The notes: a model not told the origin generated them from the letters alone. A stretch of DNA of 64,000 nucleotides from Aquabacter sp965279295 (GCA_965279295.1 CBDIHQ010000004.1), one strand, 5' to 3'. Shown: positions 30,900-44,156, numbered from the stretch's first letter. Numbers and translations are program-made.

Positions 30900-33221
30900 A
30901 TGGACGAAACACGGCTAAATCTCTGGACCGGCGAGTTCCTTGGCCAAGACCAGGAATGGGCCTACCGCGAGCAGCGGGTGGCCGAGCTGGCACGCCATGC
31001 CCGCATTCTTCTTGTCCTCTCCGCCCTGCTCAATACCGCGTTCCTGGTGAGCGACTGGCGGTTCTACGGGCAGCCCCATTTCTTGGTCGCCTTGCCCGCG
31101 CGCGGCATCACGATCCTGATCGCGCTGGTCTGCCTTTATCTGGTCGGCCGGGTGCAGACCTATCGCAGCATCCAAGCGGTGCTGCTGCTTTGGCAATGGG
31201 TCACGGCGATCGCCGTCGGCGTGCTGGTGTCGGCACGCAGCGACATCGCGCTGGTGGTGGTGCTGCTGCTGCCAGCCATCTACTACCTCGCTGTGCCCAT
31301 CGCGTTCGTCTGGGTGGTTGCGAGCGGCGCGGGGTGCAGCATCCTGCTGCTGCTGGGCTATGTCGGCGTGCCGCCCCACGGCGAGACGGTGCTCGGCCTC
31401 GCCTTGGCGCAACTGACCCTCAACGTCGCCTTGATCCTCGCGGTGATCCAGTCGAACCGCCAGGGACGGCTGGAATGGGCCGCGACCCAGGCCGAGCGGA
31501 TTGCCCGCAAAGTGCTGATCCAGAGCCAGCATCTGCTGGAACACACCTTCATGGCGGTGCCCACCCCGCTGCTGATCTCCGAGGTCGAGACCGGGCGGAT
31601 CGTGCGTTACAACGAGGCTGGCGCGCGCTATTTCGGCGGGGACCCCGAAACTTTCGGCATCTCCTCCACCGTTGATATGTACGAGGACGCCGCCTCGCGC
31701 GCCCAATTCCTCGACAAGCTGGCGCGGGAGGGCCGCGTCACCAATTTCGAGACCAAGATCCGGCTCGGCCATGGCGAAATCCGCACCGTGCTGCTCGCCG
31801 CTGCCTTTACCGAACTGGACGGGCGCGCCTGCGTGGTCTCGGCTGTGGTCGATATCACCGACCGCCTCGCCGCAGAGCAGAAGGTGCGCTACGCCGCGAC
31901 CCACGATGCCTTGACTGGCCTGATCAACCGCGCCGCCTTCCAGGCCAAGCTCGACGACATGATCCGACACGCCTCCGACCTGCCCGGCACCGTGGTGCTG
32001 CTGCTGGTCGACCTCGATGGTCTTAAGGACGTGAACGACACGCTCGGCCACGATGCCGGCGACGCGCTGCTGATGGAAACCGCGCGGCGGCTGGAGCATC
32101 TGGCCGCCGATCTTGGGGCGGTGGCGCGGCTTGGCGGCGATGAATTCGTCGTGCTCATGCAGGCCCAGCACACCGCTCAGGCCGCGCTCGACCTCGCCGA
32201 CGCCATCCTGCGTGATTTCCGCCAGCCGCTGGCCTATGGCGACCGGCATCTCTCCAGCCGCGCCAGCATCGGCATCGCGGTCTGCCCGTCGCCCGACTAT
32301 GCCCCCGGCGAGTTGATGAAGGACGCGGACCTCGCGCTCTATGCTGCGAAGAAGCAGGGCCGCAACCGCGCGGTCCTCTATGCGCCCGCCATGCGCCGCG
32401 CCATGAGCGAGCGTGTGCTGCTGAGCCGCGAACTGGTGAACGCCATCAATCGCAAGGCAATCCTGCCGTTCTACCAGCCCAAGATTTCGCTGGTGACGGG
32501 GCGGCTGGTGGGGTTGGAGGCGCTGATGCGCTGGCAGCAGGGCGCCGGGCTGATCGTGCCGCCGGATAAATTCATCTCGGCGTTCGAAGACCCCGAGCTT
32601 GCGGTGCAGATGGGCGAGACCATCCTGCGCCAGATCGCGCGCGACGCCCGCTCCTGGCTCGACCAGGACATCAATTTCGGTCGCATCGCCTTCAACCTCG
32701 CTCCGGCTCAATTCACCCACCCGCGCCTCGCCTCTCACCTGCTGGGTCTGATCTGGGACGAGGAGGTGGAGCCTCGGCATTTCGACGTCGAGGTGACGGA
32801 GACCGTGTTCCTCGGCCGGGATTCCGAGTTCGTGGCGCCGATCCTCGACGAGCTTTACGCCGCCGGCATGCGCATCGCGTTGGACGATTTCGGCACCGGC
32901 TACGCTGCCCTCACGCATTTGAAGCAATTGCCGATCGATGCGGTGAAGATCGACCGCTCGTTTGTCCAGCAATTGGAGAGCGACCCGTTCGATGCCGCCA
33001 TCGTCTGCGCGGTGATCGAGCTGGGGAAGAATCTCGGGCTGCGGGTGATCGCGGAGGGGGTGGAAACCCTGAGCCAGGCGCGCTTCCTGCGCGAGCGCGG
33101 TTGCGAATATGCCCAGGGCTACCTTTACGGCTACCCCATGTCCGAAGCCGCCATCATCGAGTTTCTGAAGCGTGAGAGCAACGAGCTTTCCGCCACCCGC
33201 GTGAGCGAGCTTCTAGGCTGA
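30900..33221 (+). CDS. Membrane-anchored PAS-GGDEF-EAL cyclic-di-GMP enzyme
   Basis: 773 residues from ATG 30900 (MDETRLNLWTG). The N-terminal 190 residues hold about six hydrophobic segments. A PAS-like domain (about 215-330) begins LLEHTFMAVPTPLLISEVET. The GGDEF domain carries an intact GGDEF at 412-416, with no RxxD inhibitory site at the expected place. The EAL domain has LEALMRW (539-545), FDVEVTETVF, DDFGTGYAALTHL and DAVKIDRSF, so the usual metal and catalytic residues are present. Both synthesis and hydrolysis of c-di-GMP are possible; many such hybrids work mainly in one direction. The signal sensed is unknown. lepA follows 83 bp later. Confidence 0.95.
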   Translation: MDETRLNLWTGEFLGQDQEWAYREQRVAELARHARILLVLSALLNTAFLVSDWRFYGQPHFLVALPARGITILIALVCLYLVGRVQTYRSIQAVLLLWQWVTAIAVGVLVSARSDIALVVVLLLPAIYYLAVPIAFVWVVASGAGCSILLLLGYVGVPPHGETVLGLALAQLTLNVALILAVIQSNRQGRLEWAATQAERIARKVLIQSQHLLEHTFMAVPTPLLISEVETGRIVRYNEAGARYFGGDPETFGISSTVDMYEDAASRAQFLDKLAREGRVTNFETKIRLGHGEIRTVLLAAAFTELDGRACVVSAVVDITDRLAAEQKVRYAATHDALTGLINRAAFQAKLDDMIRHASDLPGTVVLLLVDLDGLKDVNDTLGHDAGDALLMETARRLEHLAADLGAVARLGGDEFVVLMQAQHTAQAALDLADAILRDFRQPLAYGDRHLSSRASIGIAVCPSPDYAPGELMKDADLALYAAKKQGRNRAVLYAPAMRRAMSERVLLSRELVNAINRKAILPFYQPKISLVTGRLVGLEALMRWQQGAGLIVPPDKFISAFEDPELAVQMGETILRQIARDARSWLDQDINFGRIAFNLAPAQFTHPRLASHLLGLIWDEEVEPRHFDVEVTETVFLGRDSEFVAPILDELYAAGMRIALDDFGTGYAALTHLKQLPIDAVKIDRSFVQQLESDPFDAAIVCAVIELGKNLGLRVIAEGVETLSQARFLRERGCEYAQGYLYGYPMSEAAIIEFLKRESNELSATRVSELLG

Positions 33222-33304
33222 GGAGTGCCGCGCGTGGCGTGGAACTTCAAATCCTCGCGCCGGCGCGCCTTGTCCCCCCTCCGGGCCAGTGCTATGCGGC
33301 CCGG

Positions 33305-35110
<1,806 letters not shown>

Positions 35111-35126
35111 GGATGAGCAGGAGGGC

Positions 35127-35387
35127 ATGAAGCAGATCAAGCTGACTGCTCATGCCTCCCAGCAGGCGGCCAGGCGTGGCATCCCGCTGCCATGGCTTTA
35201 CCAAACCATCCGCTCCCCTGCATGGACTGAGGCTGACCCAACTGACGCCGAAAAGCGCCGTTGCTTTTCACCAGTTCCGGAGCATGAGGGACGCGTGCTG
35301 CGGGTTGTCTGCGTGGAGACTGAACGCGAAATCCGCGTTATAACCGCATTCTTCGACAGAGACGCGAGGCCGCCATGGCCGACATGA
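35127..35387 (+). CDS. DUF4258 domain protein (toxin-like)
   Basis: 86 residues from ATG 35127, with GGAGG directly upstream, favoured over the ATG at 35103. DUF4258 features: KLTAHASQQAARRGIPLPWL at the N-terminus, a central RVLRVVCVETEREIRVITAF beta-hairpin and a terminal FDRDARPPW. DUF4258 is distantly related to RelE/BrnT-type toxin folds and is repeatedly found before a DUF2283 gene. Here the two overlap by 13 bp. The pair looks like a toxin-antitoxin or small regulatory module; no activity is proven from the sequence. It follows lepA by 16 bp and is oriented with it. Confidence 0.8.
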   Translation: MKQIKLTAHASQQAARRGIPLPWLYQTIRSPAWTEADPTDAEKRRCFSPVPEHEGRVLRVVCVETEREIRVITAFFDRDARPPWPT

Positions 35388-35599
35388 CCTATGATCCGCA
35401 AGCGGACGCGGTGTATATCCAAGTTGGAAAGAGCCAAATCGTACGGTCCGTCGAGGCTGCGGACGATGTGGTGCTCGACTATGACGGGAACGGCCGCATT
35501 GTCGGGATAGAGGTGTTGAGCGCAAGCGCACGCCTAGCGCCCGGCGCTTGGCGCCAAGCGCCGCGACCCTCAGCTCCGGACGTGGATGCAGCCGAATAA
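35375..35599 (+). CDS. DUF2283 domain protein
   Basis: 74 residues. The DUF2283 pattern is clear: MTYDPQADAVYIQVGKS near the N-terminus, VVLDYDGNGRIVGIEVLSAS in the middle. The C-terminus (SARLAPGAWRQAPRPSAPDVD) is disordered-looking. The gene overlaps the upstream DUF4258 gene by 13 bp, consistent with translational coupling. DUF2283 partners are thought to be the neutralising half of a pair; this is inference. The downstream gene is convergent, 17 bp away. Confidence 0.85.
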   Translation: MADMTYDPQADAVYIQVGKSQIVRSVEAADDVVLDYDGNGRIVGIEVLSASARLAPGAWRQAPRPSAPDVDAAE

Positions 35600-35616
35600 A
35601 CGAATAAAGGCTGGCT

Positions 35617-36897
35617 TCACCGCCTCTGCGCATGGAATGCCACATGGGCAGCGCCCGCTACCAAGAGAGCGGGCAGGGTGGCGCCGAGGCTGGGGGCGAA
35701 GGTGGTCACGGCGTGGAACACCACGATGCCCAGCACCCAGGCACCGACGCCCGCAAGGTGCCAGCCGCCGGAGAACCAATAGGCCCCGCCCTTGCGGTCA
35801 ATCTCGGCGGTCGCGATCACCCGGCGGCGGACGATGAAATGGTCCGCCAGCACCACGCCGAACAACGGCGCGAACACCGAACTGATCAGAAGCAGGAAGC
35901 TTTCATACTGCGCCAGTGGCACGGCGAGGGCCACCAGCGTGCACAGGGCGCCGAAGCCCAGCGCCATCATCGGCACCTTGCCCGCGACCAGCGTGCGCGC
36001 GGAGACCGCCGCCGAATGGATGTCGGCAAAGGCGTTGTCGGTCTCGTCCAGCAGGATCATCAGCAGCGCCAGCCCGCCGCCAGCGGTGGCGAGCGCCGCC
36101 ACCAGCGAGACCTCGCCGCCCGAGGCGAGGCCATAGGCGGCGCCCAGGCCGTAGAACCAGATGTTGGCGACGAAATAGCCGAGCGCGCTGCCCCTGAACA
36201 TGGCCCGCGGGGAGCGCCCGAAGCGGGTGTAGTCGGAAATCAGCGGCAGCCAGGACAGCGGCATGGCGATCACCAGATCCACCGCGCTACCGAAGCTCAT
36301 CGCGCCGGTGCCGGGCTTGGCAAATAAGGCGGCGAGGTCGTTCTGCGCCAGCAGGCGCCAGGTGAGCCACGCCGCTGCCGCCAACAGCAGCCAGAGCCCG
36401 TAGGCGCGCAGGAAACGGCGCACGAAGGAGACCGGTCCCATCACCGCGATGAGGGTGGCAAGCGCGCCGAACGCCAGGGTCCACAGGCCGGGGAAGGAAA
36501 AGCCGAAGGCGGATTTGGCGAGCGCATCCGCCGCATCGCCCATGACGATGATCTCGAACGACCCCCAGCCGACCAGTTGCACCACATTGATGATGGTCGG
36601 CAGGATCGCGCCGCGCAGGCCCAGTGTCGGCCGCAGCATGGCCATGGAAGCAAGGCCGGAATCCGCGCCGATCACCCCCACCGCCGCCAGAAGCACCACG
36701 CCGAAGGTCGTGCCGACCAGGATGGCGGCGAACGCCGCGCCCAGGCTCAGCGCGGGAGTGAGGAGCGCACCCGCCTGGAGCACCAAAAGCCCGATGCCCA
36801 GGCTGAACCACAGCGCGAACGCATCGCGCATCACGAACACGCGCCGCTCGGGGGCGACGGGAACCAGGGGATCGTAAGAGGTGTGGGCTGTTTCCAT
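35617..36897 (-). CDS. NCS1-family permease (CytX/CodB-like)
   Basis: 426 residues with about 12 hydrophobic segments. The N-terminal part (DAFALWFSLGIGLLVLQAGA, then SLGAAFAAILVGTTFGVVLL and GLRGAILPTIINVVQLVGWG) is characteristic of purine/pyrimidine-related NCS1 symporters. LSWLPLISDYTRFGRSPRA and DHFIVRRRV are further family motifs. The pattern is nearest to the CytX group proposed to carry hydroxymethylpyrimidine, a thiamine precursor, or to cytosine permeases. No TPP riboswitch is recognisable in the 180 bp upstream, so the thiamine link is not supported by the sequence. It stands alone. Confidence 0.88.
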   Translation of the reverse strand: METAHTSYDPLVPVAPERRVFVMRDAFALWFSLGIGLLVLQAGALLTPALSLGAAFAAILVGTTFGVVLLAAVGVIGADSGLASMAMLRPTLGLRGAILPTIINVVQLVGWGSFEIIVMGDAADALAKSAFGFSFPGLWTLAFGALATLIAVMGPVSFVRRFLRAYGLWLLLAAAAWLTWRLLAQNDLAALFAKPGTGAMSFGSAVDLVIAMPLSWLPLISDYTRFGRSPRAMFRGSALGYFVANIWFYGLGAAYGLASGGEVSLVAALATAGGGLALLMILLDETDNAFADIHSAAVSARTLVAGKVPMMALGFGALCTLVALAVPLAQYESFLLLISSVFAPLFGVVLADHFIVRRRVIATAEIDRKGGAYWFSGGWHLAGVGAWVLGIVVFHAVTTFAPSLGATLPALLVAGAAHVAFHAQRR

Positions 36898-37077
36898 CGG
36901 AAATCACCGGGGCAAGGGTTGATGCCTCCGGGCCAGAAGCCGCGCGGCGCCGCATTTCTGCTCTATATCAGCGCGGCGGAATGTCGAGCGGGCACGGTGC
37001 AATCAGGAGCTTTTCCAAAGGCGTATGGCCGGCGCGCGGCGTTTTGCCAGATCTTCCCTAACGGCACTTTGAAGCCT

Positions 37078-37899
37078 TCATCGGCCTGGCAGCACCAGCA
37101 CGGTCGGCTTGCCCGGCAGCATCTCCCGCGAGAGCATCACCGTGGGCGAGGCCGAGCGGGTGATTTCATAGTCCTTGCCGAGGCGCGACAGGAAACGGTC
37201 GAGGCCATATGAGCTGAAATAATGCATCGGGATGATGAGTGGCGCGTTGATCGCCTTCAGCGTCTCCACCATGCCTTCGATGTCGAGCGTGTAGGAGCCG
37301 TCCACCGGCGCCAGCACCACGTCGATGCGCCCCAGCGCCTCCAGATGGTCGCGGGTGAGGAGATGGTGCAAATGGCCGAGGTGGGCGATGCATAGGCCCG
37401 CCACCTCGAACACGAACATGGAATTGCCCTCGTAGAGCGTGCTCGAGCCGTAGCGGATGTTGGTGGAAACGTTGCGAATCCACACATCGTCCAGGGTGAG
37501 TTCGTGATGCGCCGGCCCGCCCTCGGGGTTCCAGCCGCGCAGGACATAGGCGATGCCGGGGTCCGGGTGCTCGGTGTAATGGGTGTCATGTGCCCGGTTC
37601 ATGGTCGCCACCATGGGCACGATGCTGGGCCGCACATAATCATTATAGTCGGTGACGATGGTGATGCCCTTGGGGCTTTCGATCAGAAAGGTGGCGTGGC
37701 CGACGAAGGTGAGACTCACCTGATTGCCCTCGGCGGCGACCGGCCGGTAGGCCGCCTTCCAAACCTTTGGTGTGAGAGAGGGCATGGGCGCCTGGGCCAC
37801 CATGCGCGGGCATTTCTCCGGCTGCGCCTGCGCCGGCAAAGCGAGACCCATCAGGGCGAGGCTGCCGAGCGCGGCCGCAAAAAGACCCTTCCACAACAT
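37078..37899 (-). CDS. Exported metallo-beta-lactamase-fold hydrolase
   Basis: 273 residues from ATG 37899, chosen for its signal peptide (MLWKGLFAAALGSLALMGLA, cleavage near AQA) and upstream GGGGAG; the frame extends to 37926. The MBL fold is of the UlaG/YcbL-like type: SLTFVGHATFLIESPKG, the long metal-site loop with DYNDYVRP, HHELTLDDV, IAHLGHLHHLLTRDHLEALG, VLAPVDGSYTL and PMHYFSSYGLDRFL. The canonical HxHxDH motif is altered (the first motif lies in DYNDY), so metal content and activity are uncertain. Probably periplasmic. Substrate unknown. Confidence 0.82.
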   Translation of the reverse strand: MLWKGLFAAALGSLALMGLALPAQAQPEKCPRMVAQAPMPSLTPKVWKAAYRPVAAEGNQVSLTFVGHATFLIESPKGITIVTDYNDYVRPSIVPMVATMNRAHDTHYTEHPDPGIAYVLRGWNPEGGPAHHELTLDDVWIRNVSTNIRYGSSTLYEGNSMFVFEVAGLCIAHLGHLHHLLTRDHLEALGRIDVVLAPVDGSYTLDIEGMVETLKAINAPLIIPMHYFSSYGLDRFLSRLGKDYEITRSASPTVMLSREMLPGKPTVLVLPGR

Positions 37900-38062
37900 T
37901 GCCAAGGCTCCCCATCCCACGCTCACCCAGCGTCAGCATCGCCGGGCACGCCGTCTGGTTCAATGATGCGGCATTTCACACCGGCGTGACATAGCCGGGA
38001 ACCGAGGGGCGCCGCCCGTCCTTCTCAGCGTGAGCATTGCCGCAGCAGCTGAGGAGCGCGCC

Positions 38063-38203
38063 ATGAATATCGACATTGTCATGCTTTCCCCCATCATCGC
38101 CTTGGTCGCCGGTGTTCTGATCCTGGTGTTTCCGCGCCTCCTCAACATCCTCGTGGCGGTCTATCTCATCCTCATCGGCATTCTCGGCCTCATTCCCCAT
38201 TGA
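38063..38203 (+). CDS. DUF3096 micro-protein
   Basis: A 46-residue frame with GAGGAG 6 nt before its ATG. The protein (MNIDIVMLSPIIALVAGVLI, continuing LVFPRLLNILVAVYLILIGI) is almost entirely hydrophobic, forming two membrane segments with a short FPRLLN turn. This matches DUF3096 proteins, found widely in proteobacteria and archaea with no assigned function. It lies between the divergent metallo-hydrolase and ppdK on the plus strand. The strong ribosome site and family match support a real gene. Confidence 0.88.
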   Translation: MNIDIVMLSPIIALVAGVLILVFPRLLNILVAVYLILIGILGLIPH

Positions 38204-38303
38204 GGGGTGCGCCGAACGCTACAGTTGAAGGCGCGGCCCGCGCGGGCTAAAGCAACGGCGCTGTTTTTCCGCGACGCGTGAACATCCCAAGGGATCTTTG
38301 ACG

Positions 38304-40979
<2,676 letters not shown>

Positions 40980-41002
40980 GGATTTCATTTCCTCCCATAC
41001 AT

Positions 41003-41027
41003 CCCCTCTCCGCTTGCGGGGAGGGGG
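41003..41027. repeat. Dispersed GC-rich palindromic repeat, single unit
   Basis: CCCCTCTCCGCTTGCGGGGAGGGGG-type unit starting at 41003, 23 bp after the ppdK stop. Same family as 22628-22743 and 54451-54570. It can fold into a stem with the TTGC core as loop and may act as the ppdK terminator. Confidence 0.65.
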
Positions 41028-41147
41028 CGCATGGCATCGGTGGGCTGCCCACCTAATCTTTCTACATCGCCGGATTGTCCGACGCTGGTCTTCCGGTCGC
41101 GCGTGCCCACATACAGGCACATGCCCCGGGAGCCAGAGAGGACTGCC

Positions 41148-41543
41148 ATGGACCAGAATGTCGCCGCCAGGCCGGTGAAGATCCCCGGCCCCGATCATCC
41201 CATTGCCATTGTCCGCAATCCCGACAGGGTGGTTGTCACGCTCGCCGGTCAGGTGATCGCTGATACCCGCAGCGCGCTCACTTTGCGCGAGGCGGCGTAT
41301 CCGCCGGTGCACTACATTCCCCGCGTAGACGTGGACATGACGCTGCTGGCGCGGACGGATCACGCCACCTATTGCCCCTATAAGGGCGCATGTTCCTATT
41401 TCAGCATCCCCTCCGGCGGCGCCCGCTCGGTGAATGCGGTGTGGAGCTACGAGGCGCCCTATGAGGCGGTTGCGGCCATCAAGGATTACCTCGCCTTCTA
41501 CCCCGACGGGGTGGACTCCATCGACATCCAGCCCGGAGCGTAG
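41148..41543 (+). CDS. DUF427 domain protein
   Basis: 131 residues from ATG 41148 (MDQNVAARPVKIPGPDHPIA), with a GAGAGGA Shine-Dalgarno. DUF427 motifs: VVVTLAGQVIADTRSALTLRE, PPVHYIPRVDVDMTLL, TYCPYKGACSYFSI, WSYEAPYEAVAAIKDYLAFY. DUF427 proteins form a small beta-barrel with a conserved CPYKG loop and have no established reaction. The gene is soluble, stands alone, and converges with the HlyD-like gene. The frame opens at 41031, but the earlier part lies in repeat DNA. Confidence 0.93.
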   Translation: MDQNVAARPVKIPGPDHPIAIVRNPDRVVVTLAGQVIADTRSALTLREAAYPPVHYIPRVDVDMTLLARTDHATYCPYKGACSYFSIPSGGARSVNAVWSYEAPYEAVAAIKDYLAFYPDGVDSIDIQPGA

Positions 41544-41555
41544 CGTTTCACGACA

Positions 41556-41591
41556 CCGCGAAGGCGTTGACGCGATGCCGCGCCTTCGCGG
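41556..41591. terminator. Bidirectional hairpin between convergent genes
   Basis: CCGCGAAGGCG (41556-41566) and CGCCTTCGCGG (41581-41591) are perfect 11-bp arms with a 14-nt loop, between the DUF427 and HlyD-like stops. No T-tract, but the position suits transcription termination on both strands. Confidence 0.6.
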
Positions 41592-41599
41592 GTCGGGCC

Positions 41600-42835
41600 T
41601 TAGTGGCCGCTGAAGACGAGGGTCTGGATGGGCAGCATCAATGCCTGCATCCGCAGGATCATCGCATGCACGATCCCAACCGCATCCACGCCGTGCAGAA
41701 CCAGCCCGTGCAGGGTCCCGACCTTACCGGAGGCGATCAGGTCGTGATTGCTGCTGTAGGCGTTGGCGATGCAACTGCTTCCGGGCGTCACCCCTTCCAG
41801 CCCGCCCTCATAAAGAGGCTGGAGGAAGACGAGGATGGTGCCCGGCCGGGTTACCTGCTGCGCATCGATCAGCTGCTCCCCGGCGCGGAATTGTCCGGCG
41901 GCGATGAAATCCTGCACTGAGGTCACCACCATCGGAATGACCGTCATCGGCATGGAGATGCAGGTGACCTCGGCGAGCATGCCCACCTTCATGACCTGGG
42001 CCTCGATCTGACCGAAGCCCGCCTGAATGGCCCGTCGGCCGGCGCCCTGCGGGATGAGAACGCCGGCGGGGCGCATGAACGGATTGACGATATCGCCCAC
42101 CTGCAAGGCAAACTGCTCGACATGCCCGCTCACGCCCGCGCGAACCACGGTCTTGTCCAACTCCACCTGCGCCTGCGCCAACGCGGCTTCGGCACTCGCC
42201 CTCTCTGCCGGAAGGAGCACGGAAATCCGCACCTCCTGGGCCGCCTTCGCGGCGAGCGCGGAATCGAGCGCGCCCTTGCGCCCCTCGGCGAGGTTTTCCA
42301 GACGCTCTATCTCGCGCGGCGCGACGGTCGCCGGATTGCGCCGGCTGAGTTCCTGCTTGGTGTTCAACTCGTCCAGGGCCTGCTGGTGGCCGCTTCTTGC
42401 CTCCTGGATCCGGCCTTCCGACGACAGCAGGTCGATCCGCGCCACCGCCAACGCCGCATCGACCTCGGCGATCTTGCGGCGCTCCGCTTCCACCGCTGCC
42501 GCCTGCTTCGTGCCGTCCAACCTGAAGATCGGCGCGCCCTGCTTGATGGTGCCGCTTGTGCCGTCGACATAGATCTCGGCGACGCGCCCGTTGGTCTCGG
42601 GAACGATGGGGATGGTCCGGAAATAGAGCGTCGCATTGCTGGTCGACGGGTGATTATAGAAAATCACCGTGATCAGCCCCACGGTCAGCATCAGGCAGGT
42701 AATGATCCCCCACCGCAGCTCGAAGAACACGGAATAGAGCGTGATCTCCTTGCCGATGCGCTTTCCCTGGCCGTAGCGGCGGTAGAGATAGTCCGGGAAG
42801 ATCGTCAGCAGGGAGCACAGAAGAAGCTCGAGCAT
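41600..42835 (-). CDS. HlyD-family membrane fusion protein
   Basis: 411 residues with one N-terminal membrane segment (WGIITCLMLTVGLITVIFY) after a 40-residue cytosolic start. The periplasmic part has a first lipoyl half (IPIVPETNGRVAEIYVDGTS), a long coiled-coil hairpin (about 110-245; KIAEVDAALAVARIDLLSSE and RASAEAALAQAQVELDKT), and the second lipoyl half (VVRAGVSGHVEQFALQVGD). A C-terminal beta domain ends in two hydrophobic stretches. It resembles E. coli YibH-type adaptors rather than the adaptors of known efflux pumps. It lies 3 bp after a small membrane-protein gene; no ABC, MFS or RND pump gene is next to it. Confidence 0.88.
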   Translation of the reverse strand: MLELLLCSLLTIFPDYLYRRYGQGKRIGKEITLYSVFFELRWGIITCLMLTVGLITVIFYNHPSTSNATLYFRTIPIVPETNGRVAEIYVDGTSGTIKQGAPIFRLDGTKQAAAVEAERRKIAEVDAALAVARIDLLSSEGRIQEARSGHQQALDELNTKQELSRRNPATVAPREIERLENLAEGRKGALDSALAAKAAQEVRISVLLPAERASAEAALAQAQVELDKTVVRAGVSGHVEQFALQVGDIVNPFMRPAGVLIPQGAGRRAIQAGFGQIEAQVMKVGMLAEVTCISMPMTVIPMVVTSVQDFIAAGQFRAGEQLIDAQQVTRPGTILVFLQPLYEGGLEGVTPGSSCIANAYSSNHDLIASGKVGTLHGLVLHGVDAVGIVHAMILRMQALMLPIQTLVFSGH

Positions 42836-42838
42836 GGG

Positions 42839-43306
42839 TCAGCCCTCCGTGCGCGCAGGCGCGAGTTGCGCCGTCGCGGGCGGCGGCGGGGGCGCGTGTT
42901 CGAGCGGAACGCGGAGGCTGGGATCGTCCGGCACGCCATCGGCTCCGGCGCCTGGTGCTATGCCGGCGATCTTCTCCAGCGATCCCGCGATCCGGCCGAA
43001 AAAGCCGCCGAAATCGGGAAGGTCGATCAGGGCGAGCAGCAGTCCGGCAACCCAGAAGAGGTGCACATGCGTGAAGAGGGCCAGCAGGCCCAGAACCGCG
43101 ACGATCTCGAATTGGAGCTTCTTGGATTTGTGCGCGATACGCTCGGGCAAGGTGTGCAGCCGCAGGAACACAAGGCCCATCCCAAGAACCGCGGCGAACA
43201 GGACGATGCCTGCCACCACCATAAGGGTATCGGTTTCGCCAGGTGCAGTAATGAAGGCCGGCATATGGTGGGACGCGGCAGGATTGATCGCTGGAGTCAC
43301 ACCCAC
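42839..43306 (-). CDS. Small two-TM membrane protein paired with HlyD-like gene
   Basis: 155 residues. Two strong hydrophobic segments (TLMVVAGIVLFAAVLGMGLV and FEIVAVLGLLALFTHVHLFW extending into a third stretch VAGLLLALIDL) are joined by a basic loop (RLHTLPERIAHKSKKLQ). The C-terminus is proline-rich (EHAPPPPPATAQLAP). It precedes the HlyD-like gene by 3 bp, so the two are co-translated. The arrangement is like the E. coli yibI-yibH pair (DUF3302 plus HlyD-like); I suggest the same module but cannot prove family membership by eye. Confidence 0.75.
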   Translation of the reverse strand: MGVTPAINPAASHHMPAFITAPGETDTLMVVAGIVLFAAVLGMGLVFLRLHTLPERIAHKSKKLQFEIVAVLGLLALFTHVHLFWVAGLLLALIDLPDFGGFFGRIAGSLEKIAGIAPGAGADGVPDDPSLRVPLEHAPPPPPATAQLAPARTEG

Positions 43307-43496
43307 CTCGTGTCCGATTTACCTGTCCGGGAGCCGGGGCCTGCCCAAACGGAAGAATAGCGCGCACGGCTGGAGTGTCAGTGACGAGCCAGCCGCAGAG
43401 TCTCAGATATCCGCCCGCCTCGTTTAAGCATAGCCTTACCGCCAGATTATTTTTGATCCGACATTCGCTTTGGGACGGGCGTCTGCGCCCGTTCCT

Positions 43497-44156
43497 TCAG
43501 CCGCCGCTGAGGACGTTGATGGTGAAGGCAAGGATGCCCAGGTTGTAGATGAACGCCTCCAGGCAGTGCAGCGTCACGACCCGGCGGAAATCCGGGTCGG
43601 TGATTTCCACGTCCGAGGTCTGGAAGGTCATCCCCAGGCAGAAGGCGAAATAGACGAAGTCCCAGTAGCCGGGCTCTGGGGTGCCGGGAAACGCGAGCCC
43701 GCCCGCATCCTTGCCGGCATCCGAGCTGTAGTACATGTGGGCGTAATGGACGGCATAGACTGTGTTGCTGAACAGCCAGGCGATGGCGAGTGTCGCGACG
43801 ATGACGACGATCAGCAGCGGGCCGGTATTGCCCTTTTCCATCAGTTCGTTCGCCACCACGGCGAGGATCACCAGCACGACCACGAATGTGACGGCCAGCA
43901 GGCTCGGCCGGTTGGCGTCGTTCTGTTTGGCCGTCCGCCGCATGGCGACGGGGTCGTGGCCCAGCAGCGACCAGCAGGAGGCGAGGAAGACCAGGCTGGC
44001 GACGTCGAAACCGATCATCACGCCGAGGCGCCAGCCCCAAAGACACACCGCGCCGGCACTCGCGAGCACCAGGATGACGGCGAAGGCGACGAAGCGAGCC
44101 GGGGCAATCACATTGCCGATATTGCGGGATATGCCCCGAAGATCCGTGCCAGCCAT
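43497..44156 (-). CDS. DUF1345 integral membrane protein
   Basis: 219 residues, about five hydrophobic segments: FVAFAVILVLASAGAVCLW, GVMIGFDVASLVFLASCWSL, LAVTFVVVLVILAVVANEL, LLIVVIVATLAIAWLFSNTV and a final one (CLEAFIYNLGILAFTINVL). DUF1345 signatures are visible: VYAVHYAHMYY and PGYWDFVYFAFCLGMTFQTSDVEI without a break in the family. No function is established. It lies downstream of the LLM oxidoreductase gene on the same strand but is separated by a strong hairpin. Confidence 0.94.
   Translation of the reverse strand: MAGTDLRGISRNIGNVIAPARFVAFAVILVLASAGAVCLWGWRLGVMIGFDVASLVFLASCWSLLGHDPVAMRRTAKQNDANRPSLLAVTFVVVLVILAVVANELMEKGNTGPLLIVVIVATLAIAWLFSNTVYAVHYAHMYYSSDAGKDAGGLAFPGTPEPGYWDFVYFAFCLGMTFQTSDVEITDPDFRRVVTLHCLEAFIYNLGILAFTINVLSGG

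Noticed and set aside
36898..37077. TPP riboswitch ahead of the CytX-like permease
   Set aside because: CytX transporters often follow a THI element, but the conserved CUGAGA and ACCUGA segments are absent from the minus-strand leader.
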